Assembly (NCBI GenBank): GCA_000961695.1 | Contig: LADW01000060.1 | Coordinates: 1-58,101 of the forward strand | Source of the DNA: Hyphomonadaceae bacterium BRH_c29 | GTDB lineage: Bacteria > Pseudomonadota > Alphaproteobacteria > Caulobacterales > Hyphomonadaceae | Reading direction: 5' to 3' | Length of the DNA: 58,101 nt | In this document: positions 42,724-51,100 of the stretch, one piece after another | Numbering within the stretch: the stretch's first letter is position 1 | Layout: each line of letters opens with the position of its first letter | Program-made: the position numbers and the translations under genes | Notes under the pieces: generated by a model | Database searches by the model: none | Told to the model about the DNA's origin: nothing | What the model saw: the letters and a program-made list of their open reading frames with translations, nothing else

Positions 42724-44034
42724 ATGAGCGATTTGTTTGAAGCGTCCGGCATGTCGGAAGGGGCCCCGCGTCCCCTTGCTGACCGTCTGCGCCCTCAGAA
42801 ACTGTCTGACGTGGTTGGACAGGACCATCTGGTGGGGCCGGACGGCTCGCTGACGCGCATGCTGAGTGCGAAGCGCCTGTCCTCGATCATCTTCTGGGGG
42901 CCGCCCGGCGTCGGCAAGACGACCATCGCGCGCTTGCTGGCGCAGCAGACCGATCTGGAATTCGAGGCGATCAGCGCGATCTTCTCCGGCGTGAAAGACC
43001 TGCGCGCGGCCTTTGACCGGGCTGAGGGGCGCCGCAAGATCGGCAAGGGTACGCTCCTGTTTGTGGATGAGATCCACCGCTTCAACAAGGCGCAGCAGGA
43101 CGGCTTCCTGCCCTTTGTCGAAAGCGGCGTGGTGACGCTGGTCGGCGCGACGACCGAGAATCCGAGTTTCGAGATCAATGGCGCGCTTCTCTCTCGCTGC
43201 CAGGTTCTGGTGCTGAAGCGATTGGAAGAGCCGGCTTTGCGCGAACTCATCCAGCGGGCCGAAGTGCTGGAAGGCCGGCCTTTGCCTGTCGCGAAAGAGG
43301 CCGTCGCGCCCATCCTCGCCATGGCGGATGGAGACGGGCGCTATCTCCTCAACATCGTGGAGCAGGTCTACGCGCTGGCCGGTCCGAAAGGCGTTCTGAG
43401 CCTGCCGCAAGTCACGACCGGCCTGCAGAAGCGGGCGCCAGCCTATGACAAGTCCGGCGAAGGGCACTACAATCTCATCTCCGCGCTGCACAAATCCGTG
43501 CGCGGATCGGATCCGGACGCGGCGCTCTATTGGTTTGCCCGGATGATCGATGGGGGGGAAGACCCGCTCTATCTGGCCCGGCGTCTGATCCGCATGGCGA
43601 GTGAGGATATTGGTCTGGCTGACCCGACAGCCCTGATGGTGACCAGCGAAGCCGCCCGCGCCTATGAGCGCATGGGCTCTCCGGAAGGGGAGCTCGCTCT
43701 GGCGCATGCCGTGGTCCACCTCGCGACTGCACCGAAATCGAATGCCGTCTATGTTGCCTGGAAAGCGGCGCTTCAGTCTGCGCGCGAAACCGGAAGCCTG
43801 ATGCCGCCCAAACATATCCTCAATGCGCCGACCAAGATGATGAAGGATCAGGGCTATGGCGACGGCTATGCCTATGATCATGACGTTGAGGGTGGTGTCT
43901 CCGGCCAGAACTATTTTCCCGACGGGATGGCGCGGGAGACCTTCTACCAGCCGAAAGGCGAGGGGCGCGAGAAGCCGATTGCTGAACGTCTCGCGTGGAT
44001 CGCGAAGATCCGGGCCGGGAAGGACAAGGCGTGA
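42724..44034 (+). CDS. rarA: Replication-associated recombination protein A (RarA/MgsA) AAA ATPase
   Basis: RarA is a clamp-loader-like ATPase acting at stalled replication forks. The 436-residue protein shows PLADRLRPQKLSDVVGQDHL (about 17-36), Walker A FWGPPGVGKTT (about 57-67), Walker B LLFVDEIHRF, sensor 1 GATTENPSFE and arginine finger region LLSRCQV, then the tetramerisation domain with YNLISALHKSVRGSDPDAAL. ATG 42724 begins the conserved sequence; the frame is open further upstream, antisense to the TauD gene. Its stop overlaps the GTG start of the pseudouridine synthase gene. Confidence 0.95.
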   Translation: MSDLFEASGMSEGAPRPLADRLRPQKLSDVVGQDHLVGPDGSLTRMLSAKRLSSIIFWGPPGVGKTTIARLLAQQTDLEFEAISAIFSGVKDLRAAFDRAEGRRKIGKGTLLFVDEIHRFNKAQQDGFLPFVESGVVTLVGATTENPSFEINGALLSRCQVLVLKRLEEPALRELIQRAEVLEGRPLPVAKEAVAPILAMADGDGRYLLNIVEQVYALAGPKGVLSLPQVTTGLQKRAPAYDKSGEGHYNLISALHKSVRGSDPDAALYWFARMIDGGEDPLYLARRLIRMASEDIGLADPTALMVTSEAARAYERMGSPEGELALAHAVVHLATAPKSNAVYVAWKAALQSARETGSLMPPKHILNAPTKMMKDQGYGDGYAYDHDVEGGVSGQNYFPDGMARETFYQPKGEGREKPIAERLAWIAKIRAGKDKA

Positions 44035-44762
44035 CACGCAACCGTCCGGTTCCTCAGGTCAGCGCGGAAGATGCGGCGTTCATCCGTAGTCTCATTATTT
44101 ATGAGGACGGTCAGGTGATCGTCTTTGACAAGCCTTCCGGCCTCGCGGTGCAGGGCGGCGGCGGGGTCGGCCGGTCACTCGACGGAATGCTGGCCGCGTT
44201 CGCAAAGTCGAACGGCAAGCGCCCACGCCTTGTGCACCGGCTCGATCAGGGTACGTCCGGTATTGTCATTACCGCCCGCACCCAGCCGGCGGCGGCGTTC
44301 CTGTCAGAAGAGTTCGCTTCCCGACGGACGGAGAAGACCTATCTCGCCCTTGTTCGCGGTGTACTCCCTGAATCAGAGGCCGGCACGCTCGACACGGCAC
44401 TGGTGAAAGTGGAAGAAGCCGGGCGCCCGCGCATGATTGCGGCGAAGCCCGGCCGCAAGGGCGCACAAGGTGCGGTGACGCATTGGAAAGTGTTGTCCCG
44501 GCACGGCGATGCCGCGTTGATCGAGGCGCGCCCGGAAACGGGGCGCATGCACCAGATCCGCGTCCATCTCTCAATTGCGGGCATGCCAATCCTTGGAGAT
44601 CACCTCTACGGAACCGGAGCGGACGGTGCAGCGCGCCTGATGCTGCATGCGGCAAAGCTGTCGATCAATCATCCTGATGGCCAGGCGCACACCTATGCGG
44701 CGCCGGTGCCAGAGGATTTCGCTGCGCTTGCAGAAAAGCTCGGGCTTCAGTCCGGCTTATAG
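44031..44762 (+). CDS. RluA-family RNA pseudouridine synthase
   Basis: A 243-residue enzyme that isomerises uridine to pseudouridine in rRNA or tRNA. The catalytic motif RLVHRLDQGTSG contains the nucleophile Asp72; further conserved parts are KTYLALVRG, ETGRMHQIRVHLSIAGMPILGD (starting about 177) and RLMLHAAKLS. There is no N-terminal S4 domain, so it is a short RluC/RluA-like form; the target site cannot be told. The GTG start at 44031 overlaps the rarA stop by 4 bases (GTGA). The end overlaps the convergent epimerase gene by 16 bases. Confidence 0.93.
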   Translation: MTRNRPVPQVSAEDAAFIRSLIIYEDGQVIVFDKPSGLAVQGGGGVGRSLDGMLAAFAKSNGKRPRLVHRLDQGTSGIVITARTQPAAAFLSEEFASRRTEKTYLALVRGVLPESEAGTLDTALVKVEEAGRPRMIAAKPGRKGAQGAVTHWKVLSRHGDAALIEARPETGRMHQIRVHLSIAGMPILGDHLYGTGADGAARLMLHAAKLSINHPDGQAHTYAAPVPEDFAALAEKLGLQSGL

Positions 44763-45751
44763 TAGTCGCGATACCACTCGACGAAGGCCTGGATGCCATC
44801 TTTCACGTCCGTTGTCGGAACATATCCGGTCAGCGCTTCCAGCAGGCTGACATCGGCATAGGTCTGCTTCACATCGCCCGGCTGCATATCCAGCATGTTC
44901 TTGACGGCTGTTTTGCCGATAGCTGTTTCAATGGCTTCGATATAGTCCATCAGGCGCACGGGTGTGGCGTGGCCGATGTTCACGAGGCGATAGGGGGCCA
45001 CAGGGCTCAGCGAGTCGTTCCGCGTCACAGACATGCCAGCCACGGGCGGCGTATCCATGAGGCGGCGGATCGATTCGACGAGGTCGTCGATATAGGTGAA
45101 GTCCCGCATCAGGTCGCCGTGATTATAGACGTCGATGGGCTGGCCTTTGAAGATACGGTCCGTGAACAGGAAGAAGGCCATGTCTGGTCGGCCCCACGGG
45201 CCATAAACGCTGAAGAAGCGGAGCAGGGTGGTTGGCGTGCCGTAGAGGTGGGAATGGCTGTGCGCGATCAGTTCGCTCGACAGTTTGGTCGCCGCGTAGA
45301 TGGTCAGCGGATGCGGGGCCGCATCAGTTTCCTCGAACGGGAATTTCTGGTTGGCGCCATAGGCAGATGAGGTCGATGCAACGACGAGGTGCTTGATGCC
45401 ATGCAGGCGCGCCAGCTCGATCACATTGAAGGAGCCGACAATGTTCGAGGAAATATACTCGCGCGGATGGTCCAGGCTGTAGCGCACGCCGGCCTGGGCG
45501 GCGAGGTGGACGACGATCTCCGGCTTGCTGTCATTGAACGCGGCGGTCATCGCGTCTTCGTCTTCCACATGCACTTCGTGCATCCGGAAATTCTTGTATT
45601 CGAGAAGACGTTTCACGCGGTTGCGTTTCAGGTTCACGTCATAATAGGCCGTGAAGCAATCGACGCCGGTCACGTCGTGACCTTCTTTCAAAAGCCGCAA
45701 GGCCAGTTCGCTACCAATGAAGCCGGCCGCGCCGGTGACGAGGATTTTCAT
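44747..45751 (-). CDS. NAD-dependent epimerase, UDP-glucuronate 4-epimerase-like
   Basis: A 334-residue extended SDR enzyme. It has the NAD motif VTGAAGFIGSELA (about 4-16), Ser region ASTSSAYG, the catalytic YxxxK (IYAATKLSSE), and FFSVYGPWGRPDMAFFLF, which is characteristic of the UDP-GlcA to UDP-GalA epimerases (CapI/LspL group). The product would feed surface polysaccharides, perhaps the exopolysaccharide locus at 23-35 kb. ATG 45751 starts right at the fold; the upstream in-frame ATG 45772 adds 7 residues. Its 3' end overlaps the convergent pseudouridine synthase gene. Confidence 0.92.
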   Translation of the reverse strand: MKILVTGAAGFIGSELALRLLKEGHDVTGVDCFTAYYDVNLKRNRVKRLLEYKNFRMHEVHVEDEDAMTAAFNDSKPEIVVHLAAQAGVRYSLDHPREYISSNIVGSFNVIELARLHGIKHLVVASTSSAYGANQKFPFEETDAAPHPLTIYAATKLSSELIAHSHSHLYGTPTTLLRFFSVYGPWGRPDMAFFLFTDRIFKGQPIDVYNHGDLMRDFTYIDDLVESIRRLMDTPPVAGMSVTRNDSLSPVAPYRLVNIGHATPVRLMDYIEAIETAIGKTAVKNMLDMQPGDVKQTYADVSLLEALTGYVPTTDVKDGIQAFVEWYRDYYKPD

Positions 45752-45825
45752 GCCTGTGCCCTGTCTTGGCATCTGGGGCTATATGATCGCTTGGCCATGC
45801 ACAAGCGATCGACGCGGTAACAAGA

Positions 45826-45857
45826 AAAAGGCCCTCTGGTAAACCTGAGGGCCTTTT
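45826..45857 (-). terminator. Intrinsic terminator of sppA
   Basis: AAAAGGCCCTC (45826-45836) pairs with GAGGGCCTTTT (45847-45857). On the minus strand the stem runs into TTTTTCTT. It lies 18 bases past the sppA stop. Confidence 0.9.
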
Positions 45858-45875
45858 CGATTGTGGATTGCGGGA

Positions 45876-47657
45876 TCAACGTTCGCGGATGCGTGGACCC
45901 ATGGCCTGGGCTTCGCCGGAATTTACGGCGCGGGCGGTGGCCAGTTCTTCCAGCAGGACCTGCATGTGCTTGTCGCTGGTGACGGCATTGATCGCAGACA
46001 TGGCTTCGACCGTTTCGGAGGAGACGCCGAAAAAGCTCTCCAGGGCTTCGAAGCCGGTCTTGCGGTGCGGATAGTAGACAAGGCGCGGCGTGGTGCCGAC
46101 GTCGATGCCGCCCAGTTCCTTTGCCTTTTCGATGGCGTCGGTGAAGCTGCCAAGCTCGTCGACGAGGCCACGTGCCAGCGCGTCTTCGCCGCTCCAGACA
46201 TGGCCGCGTGCAACGTCGTGCACCTGGTCATAGGTCATGCCGCGACCGTCGGCGACGATGCCGACGAACCGATCATAGCCACGCTTAAGGGAAGCTTTGA
46301 CTTCGGCTTCCTGGTCGGGCGTGAACTTGCCCATGCCATAGGCGTCGGCGAACTCACCGCCCACTGAGACGGTGTCGAACGTGACGCCCAGTTTGTTGAA
46401 GCCGCCTTCGAGCGCGAACTTGCCGCCGAAGATGCCGATCGAACCCGTGATGGTCGAGCGGTTGGCGACAATATAGTCGGCGCCTGCAGAGACATAGTAT
46501 CCGCCCGAGGCAGCCAGTGAGCCCATCGAGACGACGACCGGCTTGCCTTTGGCCTGAACACGTTCAATGGCGTTCCAGATCTGGTCCGATGCCGTCGGCG
46601 AGCCTCCGGGGCTGTCGACGCGGAACACGATGGCTTTGACCTTGTCATTATCGCCAGCGTCGAGAATCGCGCGGGCAATGGTGTCTGACGCGAAGGCCGG
46701 AGCTGATTCGAAGGGTGAGCCGCCTTCTGAGCTGCCGGTTACGACTGCGCCTTCACCCCCGACGACGGCGATGAGCGGCGCCTTCGCCGGCGGCGGTGGC
46801 GGTGCATAGGCGGTCAGGTCCATGAACTCGGCGCCTTTGCCGGCTTTTTCTTTCGCGGCTTCTTCGGCCTGTTCCGGATAGCCTTCCTTGTCCATGAGCT
46901 TCAGCGCGATGACCTGTTCTGCCGTTTTCGGGCCGCTTTCGAGCGCAGCCTTCACGTCGGCAACGGAGAGGCCACGGTCTGCAGCGATGTCGTCGAGCGA
47001 CGCGGTCCAGAGCGAATCGGCCAGCTCTGTCATCGCCTGACGGTGCGGCTCGGTATAGCTGGTCTCATTATAAGAGTTCGGCGCGTTCTTGAATTCGTAG
47101 AAGGGGTAGATCTCCGGGGTCACGCCGATCTTGTCGAAGAGGCCCTTGAGGAATTCCGTTTCGAACGTGACGCCAGCGGCGAACACTTCGGTGCCGGGCT
47201 GGATCCAGATTTCGTCAGCCGGCGTGATCGAGCGAAGCGCGGATGGGCCGCCGACGCCAAACGTGCCCTGCGTGTGGGCGATCACGAATTTTCCTGAGTC
47301 GCGGAAGCTGAGGATTGCTTCGCGAAGTTCTTCTGCGCGGGAGCTTCCGATTCCGACCGAGGCGCCCCGAATGTAGAGGCCTTTGACTGAGTCGTCGGAC
47401 TCAGCTGCCTGAAGTTTGGTCAAAAGGTCCACAAAACCGGGCGTCCCTGAAAAAGCTGCCAATCCGCTTGTCGGGGCCTGATCGGAGAATTCCGTGTTGA
47501 GGTCCAGCGAGAGGACAATGCTGTCCGGCTGGTCCGGCGCGGACGAGGCGGTGGCTGCGATAGAGCCAACGATGCCGATGAAAAATATCACCATGAGGAA
47601 CAGGAAGATGATCATGGCGGCGAACGCGCCGGCCATGGACAAGAGGAAGGTTCTCAT
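45876..47657 (-). CDS. sppA: Signal peptide peptidase SppA, 67-kDa type
   Basis: Inner-membrane serine protease that degrades cleaved signal peptides. The 593-residue protein has an N-terminal membrane anchor (about 9-33) and two tandem protease-fold halves. The catalytic dyad is split as in E. coli: Lys190 in FYEFKNAP of the first half, and Ser384 in GSLAASGGYY of the second (Lys209 and Ser409 in E. coli). A Pro-rich linker (about 285-292) joins the halves. ATG 47657 starts the anchor directly; longer in-frame starts add an unlikely leader. Confidence 0.95.
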   Translation of the reverse strand: MRTFLLSMAGAFAAMIIFLFLMVIFFIGIVGSIAATASSAPDQPDSIVLSLDLNTEFSDQAPTSGLAAFSGTPGFVDLLTKLQAAESDDSVKGLYIRGASVGIGSSRAEELREAILSFRDSGKFVIAHTQGTFGVGGPSALRSITPADEIWIQPGTEVFAAGVTFETEFLKGLFDKIGVTPEIYPFYEFKNAPNSYNETSYTEPHRQAMTELADSLWTASLDDIAADRGLSVADVKAALESGPKTAEQVIALKLMDKEGYPEQAEEAAKEKAGKGAEFMDLTAYAPPPPPAKAPLIAVVGGEGAVVTGSSEGGSPFESAPAFASDTIARAILDAGDNDKVKAIVFRVDSPGGSPTASDQIWNAIERVQAKGKPVVVSMGSLAASGGYYVSAGADYIVANRSTITGSIGIFGGKFALEGGFNKLGVTFDTVSVGGEFADAYGMGKFTPDQEAEVKASLKRGYDRFVGIVADGRGMTYDQVHDVARGHVWSGEDALARGLVDELGSFTDAIEKAKELGGIDVGTTPRLVYYPHRKTGFEALESFFGVSSETVEAMSAINAVTSDKHMQVLLEELATARAVNSGEAQAMGPRIRER

Positions 47658-47812
47658 TGAATTGCGGTCTCCGGTTCTGACCATGGGGGAGTTTGAAGTC
47701 TGATATTGTCGATTATCGATAAAATGTAAAGGTGTCGCTCTGCGCATCATGGAAATTTGCAGGAAAAGACGCGTGCTGCGTGCGAACTGCTGATTTGCGG
47801 TGCGAAGGGGTG

Positions 47813-47841
47813 TTGCCACCGAAAGAAAGAGTGGCTATCTC
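47813..47841 (+). promoter_or_regulatory. Candidate promoter of tRNA-Gln
   Basis: TTGCCA (47813-47818), 17-base spacer, TATCTC (47836-47841). The predicted transcript start is about 5 bases before the tRNA, as expected for a tRNA gene. Confidence 0.6.
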
Positions 47842-47852
47842 GGCGCCTTCGT

Positions 47853-47927
47853 TGGGGTGTCGCCAAGTGGTAAGGCACCGGTTTTTGGTACCGGCATTCC
47901 CAGGTTCGAATCCTGGCACCCCAGCCA
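47853..47927 (+). tRNA. tRNA-Gln (anticodon TTG), CCA encoded
   Basis: The cloverleaf is complete. The 7-base acceptor stem is TGGGGTG (47853-47859) with CACCCCA (47917-47923), then discriminator G and an encoded CCA (47925-47927). The anticodon stem is CCGGT/ACCGG around loop TTTTGGT, which gives anticodon TTG (reads CAA, Gln). The T arm carries GGTTCGAATCC. At 75 bases the length is right. It reads CAA and, by wobble, probably CAG. Confidence 0.97.
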
Positions 47928-48019
47928 CTTCCCCCTGCGCGCCCCGGCATGTGACGTCTCTGCGACAGGATTCCCCACCAAGACTATAGAATACGCTCGT
48001 TTGCACTGCACGCGATGTG

Positions 48020-48047
48020 TTGCGTTCGTGCAAGCGCCCGGTATTTT
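48020..48047 (+). promoter_or_regulatory. Candidate promoter of the DUF3450-ExbB-TonB operon
   Basis: TTGCGT (48020-48025), 16-base spacer, TATTTT (48042-48047); predicted start about 48055, just before the paired RNA element at 48066. The promoter of the second TonB gene (52750-52777) uses the same TTGCGT and spacer length. An overlapping inverted repeat TTGCAC (48001-48006) / GTGCAA (48028-48033) may be regulatory. Confidence 0.5.
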
Positions 48048-48065
48048 CTAAATCAATCGTAAAGC

Positions 48066-48164
48066 CTTGTTGATCGTGTCACGGAGGGTTGTTAGCGTCT
48101 GGTCTCTCAGCTAAGGGCTGAGCCTCGGACTTGCCAAAAGGCGAGCCAACCAGGGATCAACAAG
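48066..48164 (+). ncRNA. Candidate structured leader RNA (cis-regulatory?) upstream of the TonB operon
   Basis: A compact multi-helix element in the 5' leader of the energy-transduction operon. P1: CTTGTTGATC (48066-48075) with GATCAACAAG (48155-48164), 10 perfect pairs. P2: GGTTG (48087-48091) with CAACC (48147-48151). Inside P2 are two hairpins: CTCAGC (48106-48111) with GCTGAG (48117-48122), and CTTGCC (48130-48135) with GGCGAG (48140-48145) around an AAAA loop. This gives a closed three-way junction. It does not match tmRNA, RNase P RNA, SRP RNA or a cobalamin, SAM or TPP riboswitch that I can recall. It could be a riboswitch, a protein-binding leader or a separate small RNA. Pairing was worked out by eye. 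Confidence 0.5.
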
Positions 48165-48360
48165 TAGAGGGCGGCTAGCGCCCCGTCAAAACTCAGGGGA
48201 GGTGTTGGGCGGTCTCCGTCTCTCTGCTTCCAAGGGAACTCGCCTCTTTTGTGTGTGAGGCATTGTACAGGACCGGGACGCTCTCATTAGCGGGGCGCCC
48301 GGATGTCGGATTTCCCGCGCAACACCAGCGCGACCGTTTGGAGAGTGAGAGGCAAACCTC
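48165..48360 (+). promoter_or_regulatory. Remaining 5' leader of the TonB operon, further hairpins
   Basis: No reading frame of note. A small hairpin GGGCG-GCTAG-CGCCC (48169-48183) directly follows the junction RNA, and GC-rich partly paired stretches continue to the ribosome site GAGAGG at about 48347-48352. If the promoter at 48020 is right, the mRNA has an unusually long leader of about 300 bases, which suggests control after transcription start. Confidence 0.4.
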
Positions 48361-49128
48361 ATGAAGAAACTTCTGTCACCAGCTCGCGGCGTGATTGCCG
48401 CGGCGCTTATCGCAGGGCTGGCCATCCCGGCCCAGGCCCAATTGCGCCAGGCGCTCGATGTCGGCGAACAGGCCACCCGTAAAGCTGAGCAGGTCCAGAA
48501 CCAGATCAACCAGCTGGATGACGAGCGTACCGACATGGTCCGCGAGTATCGTACCCTTCTGCAGCGCCGCGACGCCGCAGACCTGTACGCAAAACAGCAG
48601 GAACTGGTTGTTGCCTCGCAGCGTGAAGAGATCACCTCTCTCACCGAGCAACTCGGATCGATCGACGACATCACCGCACAGACCATCCCGATGCTTCTTG
48701 GCATGGTCGAAGACCTCAAAGCTTTCGTCGCCGCCGACCTGCCGTTCAAGCAGACCGAGCGTTCGGCACGTCTTGAAGGCCTGGACGGCATCATGGCCCA
48801 GCCCGACGTTACCCCGGCCGAACAGTACCGCCTGATCATGGACGCCTACCAGGCTGAAATGGAATATGGTCGTACGATCAGCACCTGGCAGGAAGAAGTC
48901 GACATCGACGGCAACCCGACGACCGTCGACATGTTCCTCTATGGTCGTGTCTCGCTCGTCTATCTGACGCCAACCGGCAAAGCCGCCAGCTACAACCGCG
49001 CCACCGGTGCGTGGGAAGCGCTTCCGGGCAAGTATGCGGCTGACATTCAGAAAGCCATCCGCGTCGCTCAGGCCAAGGCACAACAGACTGTTCTGTTCGC
49101 CCCGGTCCAGAAGTTCCAGGTCCAGTAG
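48361..49128 (+). CDS. DUF3450-family periplasmic coiled-coil protein
   Basis: A 255-residue secreted protein with signal peptide (about 1-26, ending PAQAQ), a long helical coiled coil (about 30-105: EQATRKAEQVQNQINQLDDE and following heptads) and a mixed C-terminal domain with the conserved MFLYGRVSLVYLTPTG and WEALP segments. DUF3450 proteins are regularly encoded first in operons with ExbB, ExbD, TonB and TPR proteins, and are thought to assist TonB energy transduction in the periplasm; the mechanism is unknown. It begins the operon after a long structured leader. Confidence 0.88.
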   Translation: MKKLLSPARGVIAAALIAGLAIPAQAQLRQALDVGEQATRKAEQVQNQINQLDDERTDMVREYRTLLQRRDAADLYAKQQELVVASQREEITSLTEQLGSIDDITAQTIPMLLGMVEDLKAFVAADLPFKQTERSARLEGLDGIMAQPDVTPAEQYRLIMDAYQAEMEYGRTISTWQEEVDIDGNPTTVDMFLYGRVSLVYLTPTGKAASYNRATGAWEALPGKYAADIQKAIRVAQAKAQQTVLFAPVQKFQVQ

Positions 49129-49159
49129 GCCCGGCTCAGAGAACAAGAGGAAAACCGAT

Positions 49160-50554
49160 ATGTTGAATTTCAAATCCTCGCTGAAGGCTCTGGGTGCAGC
49201 TTCGCTGCTCGGCCTCAGCGCTTTCACGATGGCCGCACCGGCATCCGCACAATCCCTCGCGGACGTGCTGAAAAAGGTGCAGGCGGACTCCAACGAGATG
49301 ACCGCTGAGAACCAGCAGCGTCTCAAAGAGTTCCAGACCGACAAGAATGCACAAGCTTCGAAAATGGCGGCAGCTCAGGCTGCACTGAACACGGCTGAAG
49401 GCCGTGGTCGCACGCTCGGTGCTGAGTTCGATGCCAACGAAGCCACGCTGGCTGATCTGGAAGCCCAGGTCACCGCGCAGGCTGGCGACTTCCAGGAACT
49501 GCTCGGTCAGTTCCGCTCGGCCGCTGGTGAAACGATGCCGGAAATCGCGAACTCGTTCGCGAACTTCGACTATCAGGGCCGCGTTGAAGGCATTGCCGAA
49601 ATCGCTGAAGCCCGCACCCTTCCGAACCGCGCCCAGCTGGAACGCCTTCCGAAGGCCATCCTGCAGGAAATGATCGCCCAGTCGGAAGTGAAGACCTTCA
49701 CCGCCACCGTTGATGGTGTTGGTCCGAACGCTTCGAACGCTGATGTCGAACTGATGCGCGTCGGTGTGTTCACTGCTGCCACCACCGACGGCGCAAAGTT
49801 TGTTGAAGTGAGGAAGAAGGACAACGGCGACACCTTCCTCCAGGCCTTCGCAACTCAGCCGACTGGCCCTTATGCTGGTGCGATGAAGGCTCTCATCAAT
49901 GCTGGTCCCGACCAGACGGTTCGCGCTCCGGTCGACCCTTCCAAGGGTAACCTGTTCGGCATTCTCGGTGACCTGCCGGTCCTCAGCGACCGTATCAAGC
50001 AAGGTGGCCTGGTTGGTGCTGTGATCATGGTTCTTCTGGCCATCGGTCTTCTGATCAGCTTCTACAAGATCTTCACCCTGTTCACGATGGGTGGCGCCAT
50101 GCGCAAGACGGCGAAAACCCGTCAGGCTGGCGACGGCAACCCGCTGGCACGCCTGTTCGAGACCTACGAACAGAACCGCGGTTCGGACATCGAAACGCTG
50201 GAACTCAAGCTCGACGAGCAAATCCTGCGTGAATCGCCGCGCATCGAACGTCTCAACGACATCGTGAAGGTTCTGTCTGCGGTCTCCCCGCTGCTCGGCC
50301 TGCTCGGTACCGTTGTCGGTATGATCATCACCTTCACCGCCATCACCATCTACGGTGCCGGCGATCCGAAGCTGATGGCTGGCGGTATCTCGGTCGCTCT
50401 TATGACCACCGTGTTCGGTCTCGTTTCTGCCATTCCGCTCCTGCTGCTCCACGCCATCATTTCTTCGATGACCCGTGGCAATCAGCAGATCCTCGACGAG
50501 CAGGCCGCTGGTCTGATCGCTGAGAAAGCGGAGTCCCTGCGTGGAGCGGCATAA
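49160..50554 (+). CDS. Long MotA/TolQ/ExbB proton-channel protein with periplasmic N-terminal domain (TtpC-like)
   Basis: A 464-residue inner-membrane protein. It has a signal peptide (about 1-31, ending ASAQS), a periplasmic coiled-coil domain (about 33-120) and a globular part to about 280, then the TolQ/ExbB core with three membrane helices. These are GAVIMVLLAIGLLISFYKIF (about 285-305), PLLGLLGTVVGMIITFTAIT (about 377-396) and the segment around GGISVALMTTVFGLVSAIPL (about 408-427). In Vibrio, the similar TtpC is needed for TonB2 function together with ExbB2/ExbD2. It couples proton flow to TonB. ATG 49160 follows AGAGG; start 31 bases after the DUF3450 stop. Confidence 0.92.
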   Translation: MLNFKSSLKALGAASLLGLSAFTMAAPASAQSLADVLKKVQADSNEMTAENQQRLKEFQTDKNAQASKMAAAQAALNTAEGRGRTLGAEFDANEATLADLEAQVTAQAGDFQELLGQFRSAAGETMPEIANSFANFDYQGRVEGIAEIAEARTLPNRAQLERLPKAILQEMIAQSEVKTFTATVDGVGPNASNADVELMRVGVFTAATTDGAKFVEVRKKDNGDTFLQAFATQPTGPYAGAMKALINAGPDQTVRAPVDPSKGNLFGILGDLPVLSDRIKQGGLVGAVIMVLLAIGLLISFYKIFTLFTMGGAMRKTAKTRQAGDGNPLARLFETYEQNRGSDIETLELKLDEQILRESPRIERLNDIVKVLSAVSPLLGLLGTVVGMIITFTAITIYGAGDPKLMAGGISVALMTTVFGLVSAIPLLLLHAIISSMTRGNQQILDEQAAGLIAEKAESLRGAA

Positions 50555-50590
50555 GCCGCTCCCCGTAGCCTCACTGAAGAGGAGCCCGAT

Positions 50591-51100
50591 ATGGGTTTGA
50601 TAGACTTACAAGCTTTCCTCGACCGAGGCGGCCCGGTGTTGCTGCTGATCATGTTTGCAACATTTGTGATGTGGGCACTTATCCTGGAACGGGTTTTCTA
50701 TTTCAGGTTTGCTCACAAGCAAGTGGCCGCCGAGGCGATTGCGGAGTGGCGTTCGCGCTCCGACAGGAAGTCGACTTTCGCTCACTGGGTCCGCGACAAG
50801 CTGGTCTCAGAAGTCCGCATGAAGGCCGAGCAGAATGTGAGCCTCACCAAGGCAATGGTGTCTCTTGCACCGCTGCTGGGTCTGCTCGGAACCGTGACCG
50901 GGATGGTTGCTGTGTTTGACATCATGGCGATCACCAATGGTGCAGACGCAAAGGCCATGTCGGCCGGTGTGTCCCGCGCCACGATCCCGACCATGGCAGG
51001 CATGGTGGCCTCGCTGTCCGGTATTCTGTTCACCTCCGGCATGGACCGTCGCGTTGCGCGCTCGGTTCAGCAGGTCGAAGACGCGATGGAGATTAGCTGA
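50591..51100 (+). CDS. exbB: ExbB proton-channel subunit
   Basis: A 169-residue short ExbB/TolQ-type protein. Helix 1 is LLLIMFATFVMWALILERVF (about 18-37). A cytoplasmic loop follows, then helix 2 LAPLLGLLGTVTGMVAVFD (about 95-113) with the Thr/Gly pore-lining pattern, and helix 3 around TIPTMAGMVASLSGILFTSG (about 137-156). It forms the proton channel with ExbD. The ribosome site AGAGGAG is well placed. Its stop shares one base with the exbD start. Being shorter than the preceding long ExbB, it likely plays the core channel role. Confidence 0.93.
   Translation: MGLIDLQAFLDRGGPVLLLIMFATFVMWALILERVFYFRFAHKQVAAEAIAEWRSRSDRKSTFAHWVRDKLVSEVRMKAEQNVSLTKAMVSLAPLLGLLGTVTGMVAVFDIMAITNGADAKAMSAGVSRATIPTMAGMVASLSGILFTSGMDRRVARSVQQVEDAMEIS

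Noticed and set aside
42688..44037. A 449-residue minus-strand frame opposite rarA
   Set aside because: rarA has all AAA+ motifs in the plus frame; the antisense frame has none.
48066..48360. Leader region considered as tmRNA, RNase P RNA, 4.5S RNA or a cobalamin/SAM/TPP riboswitch
   Set aside because: None of the conserved sequences of those RNAs that I can recall is present; kept only as an unassigned structured RNA.
49136..50452. A 438-residue minus-strand frame opposite the long ExbB gene
   Set aside because: Glu/His/Arg-rich mirror of a gene with clear membrane helices and a signal peptide.
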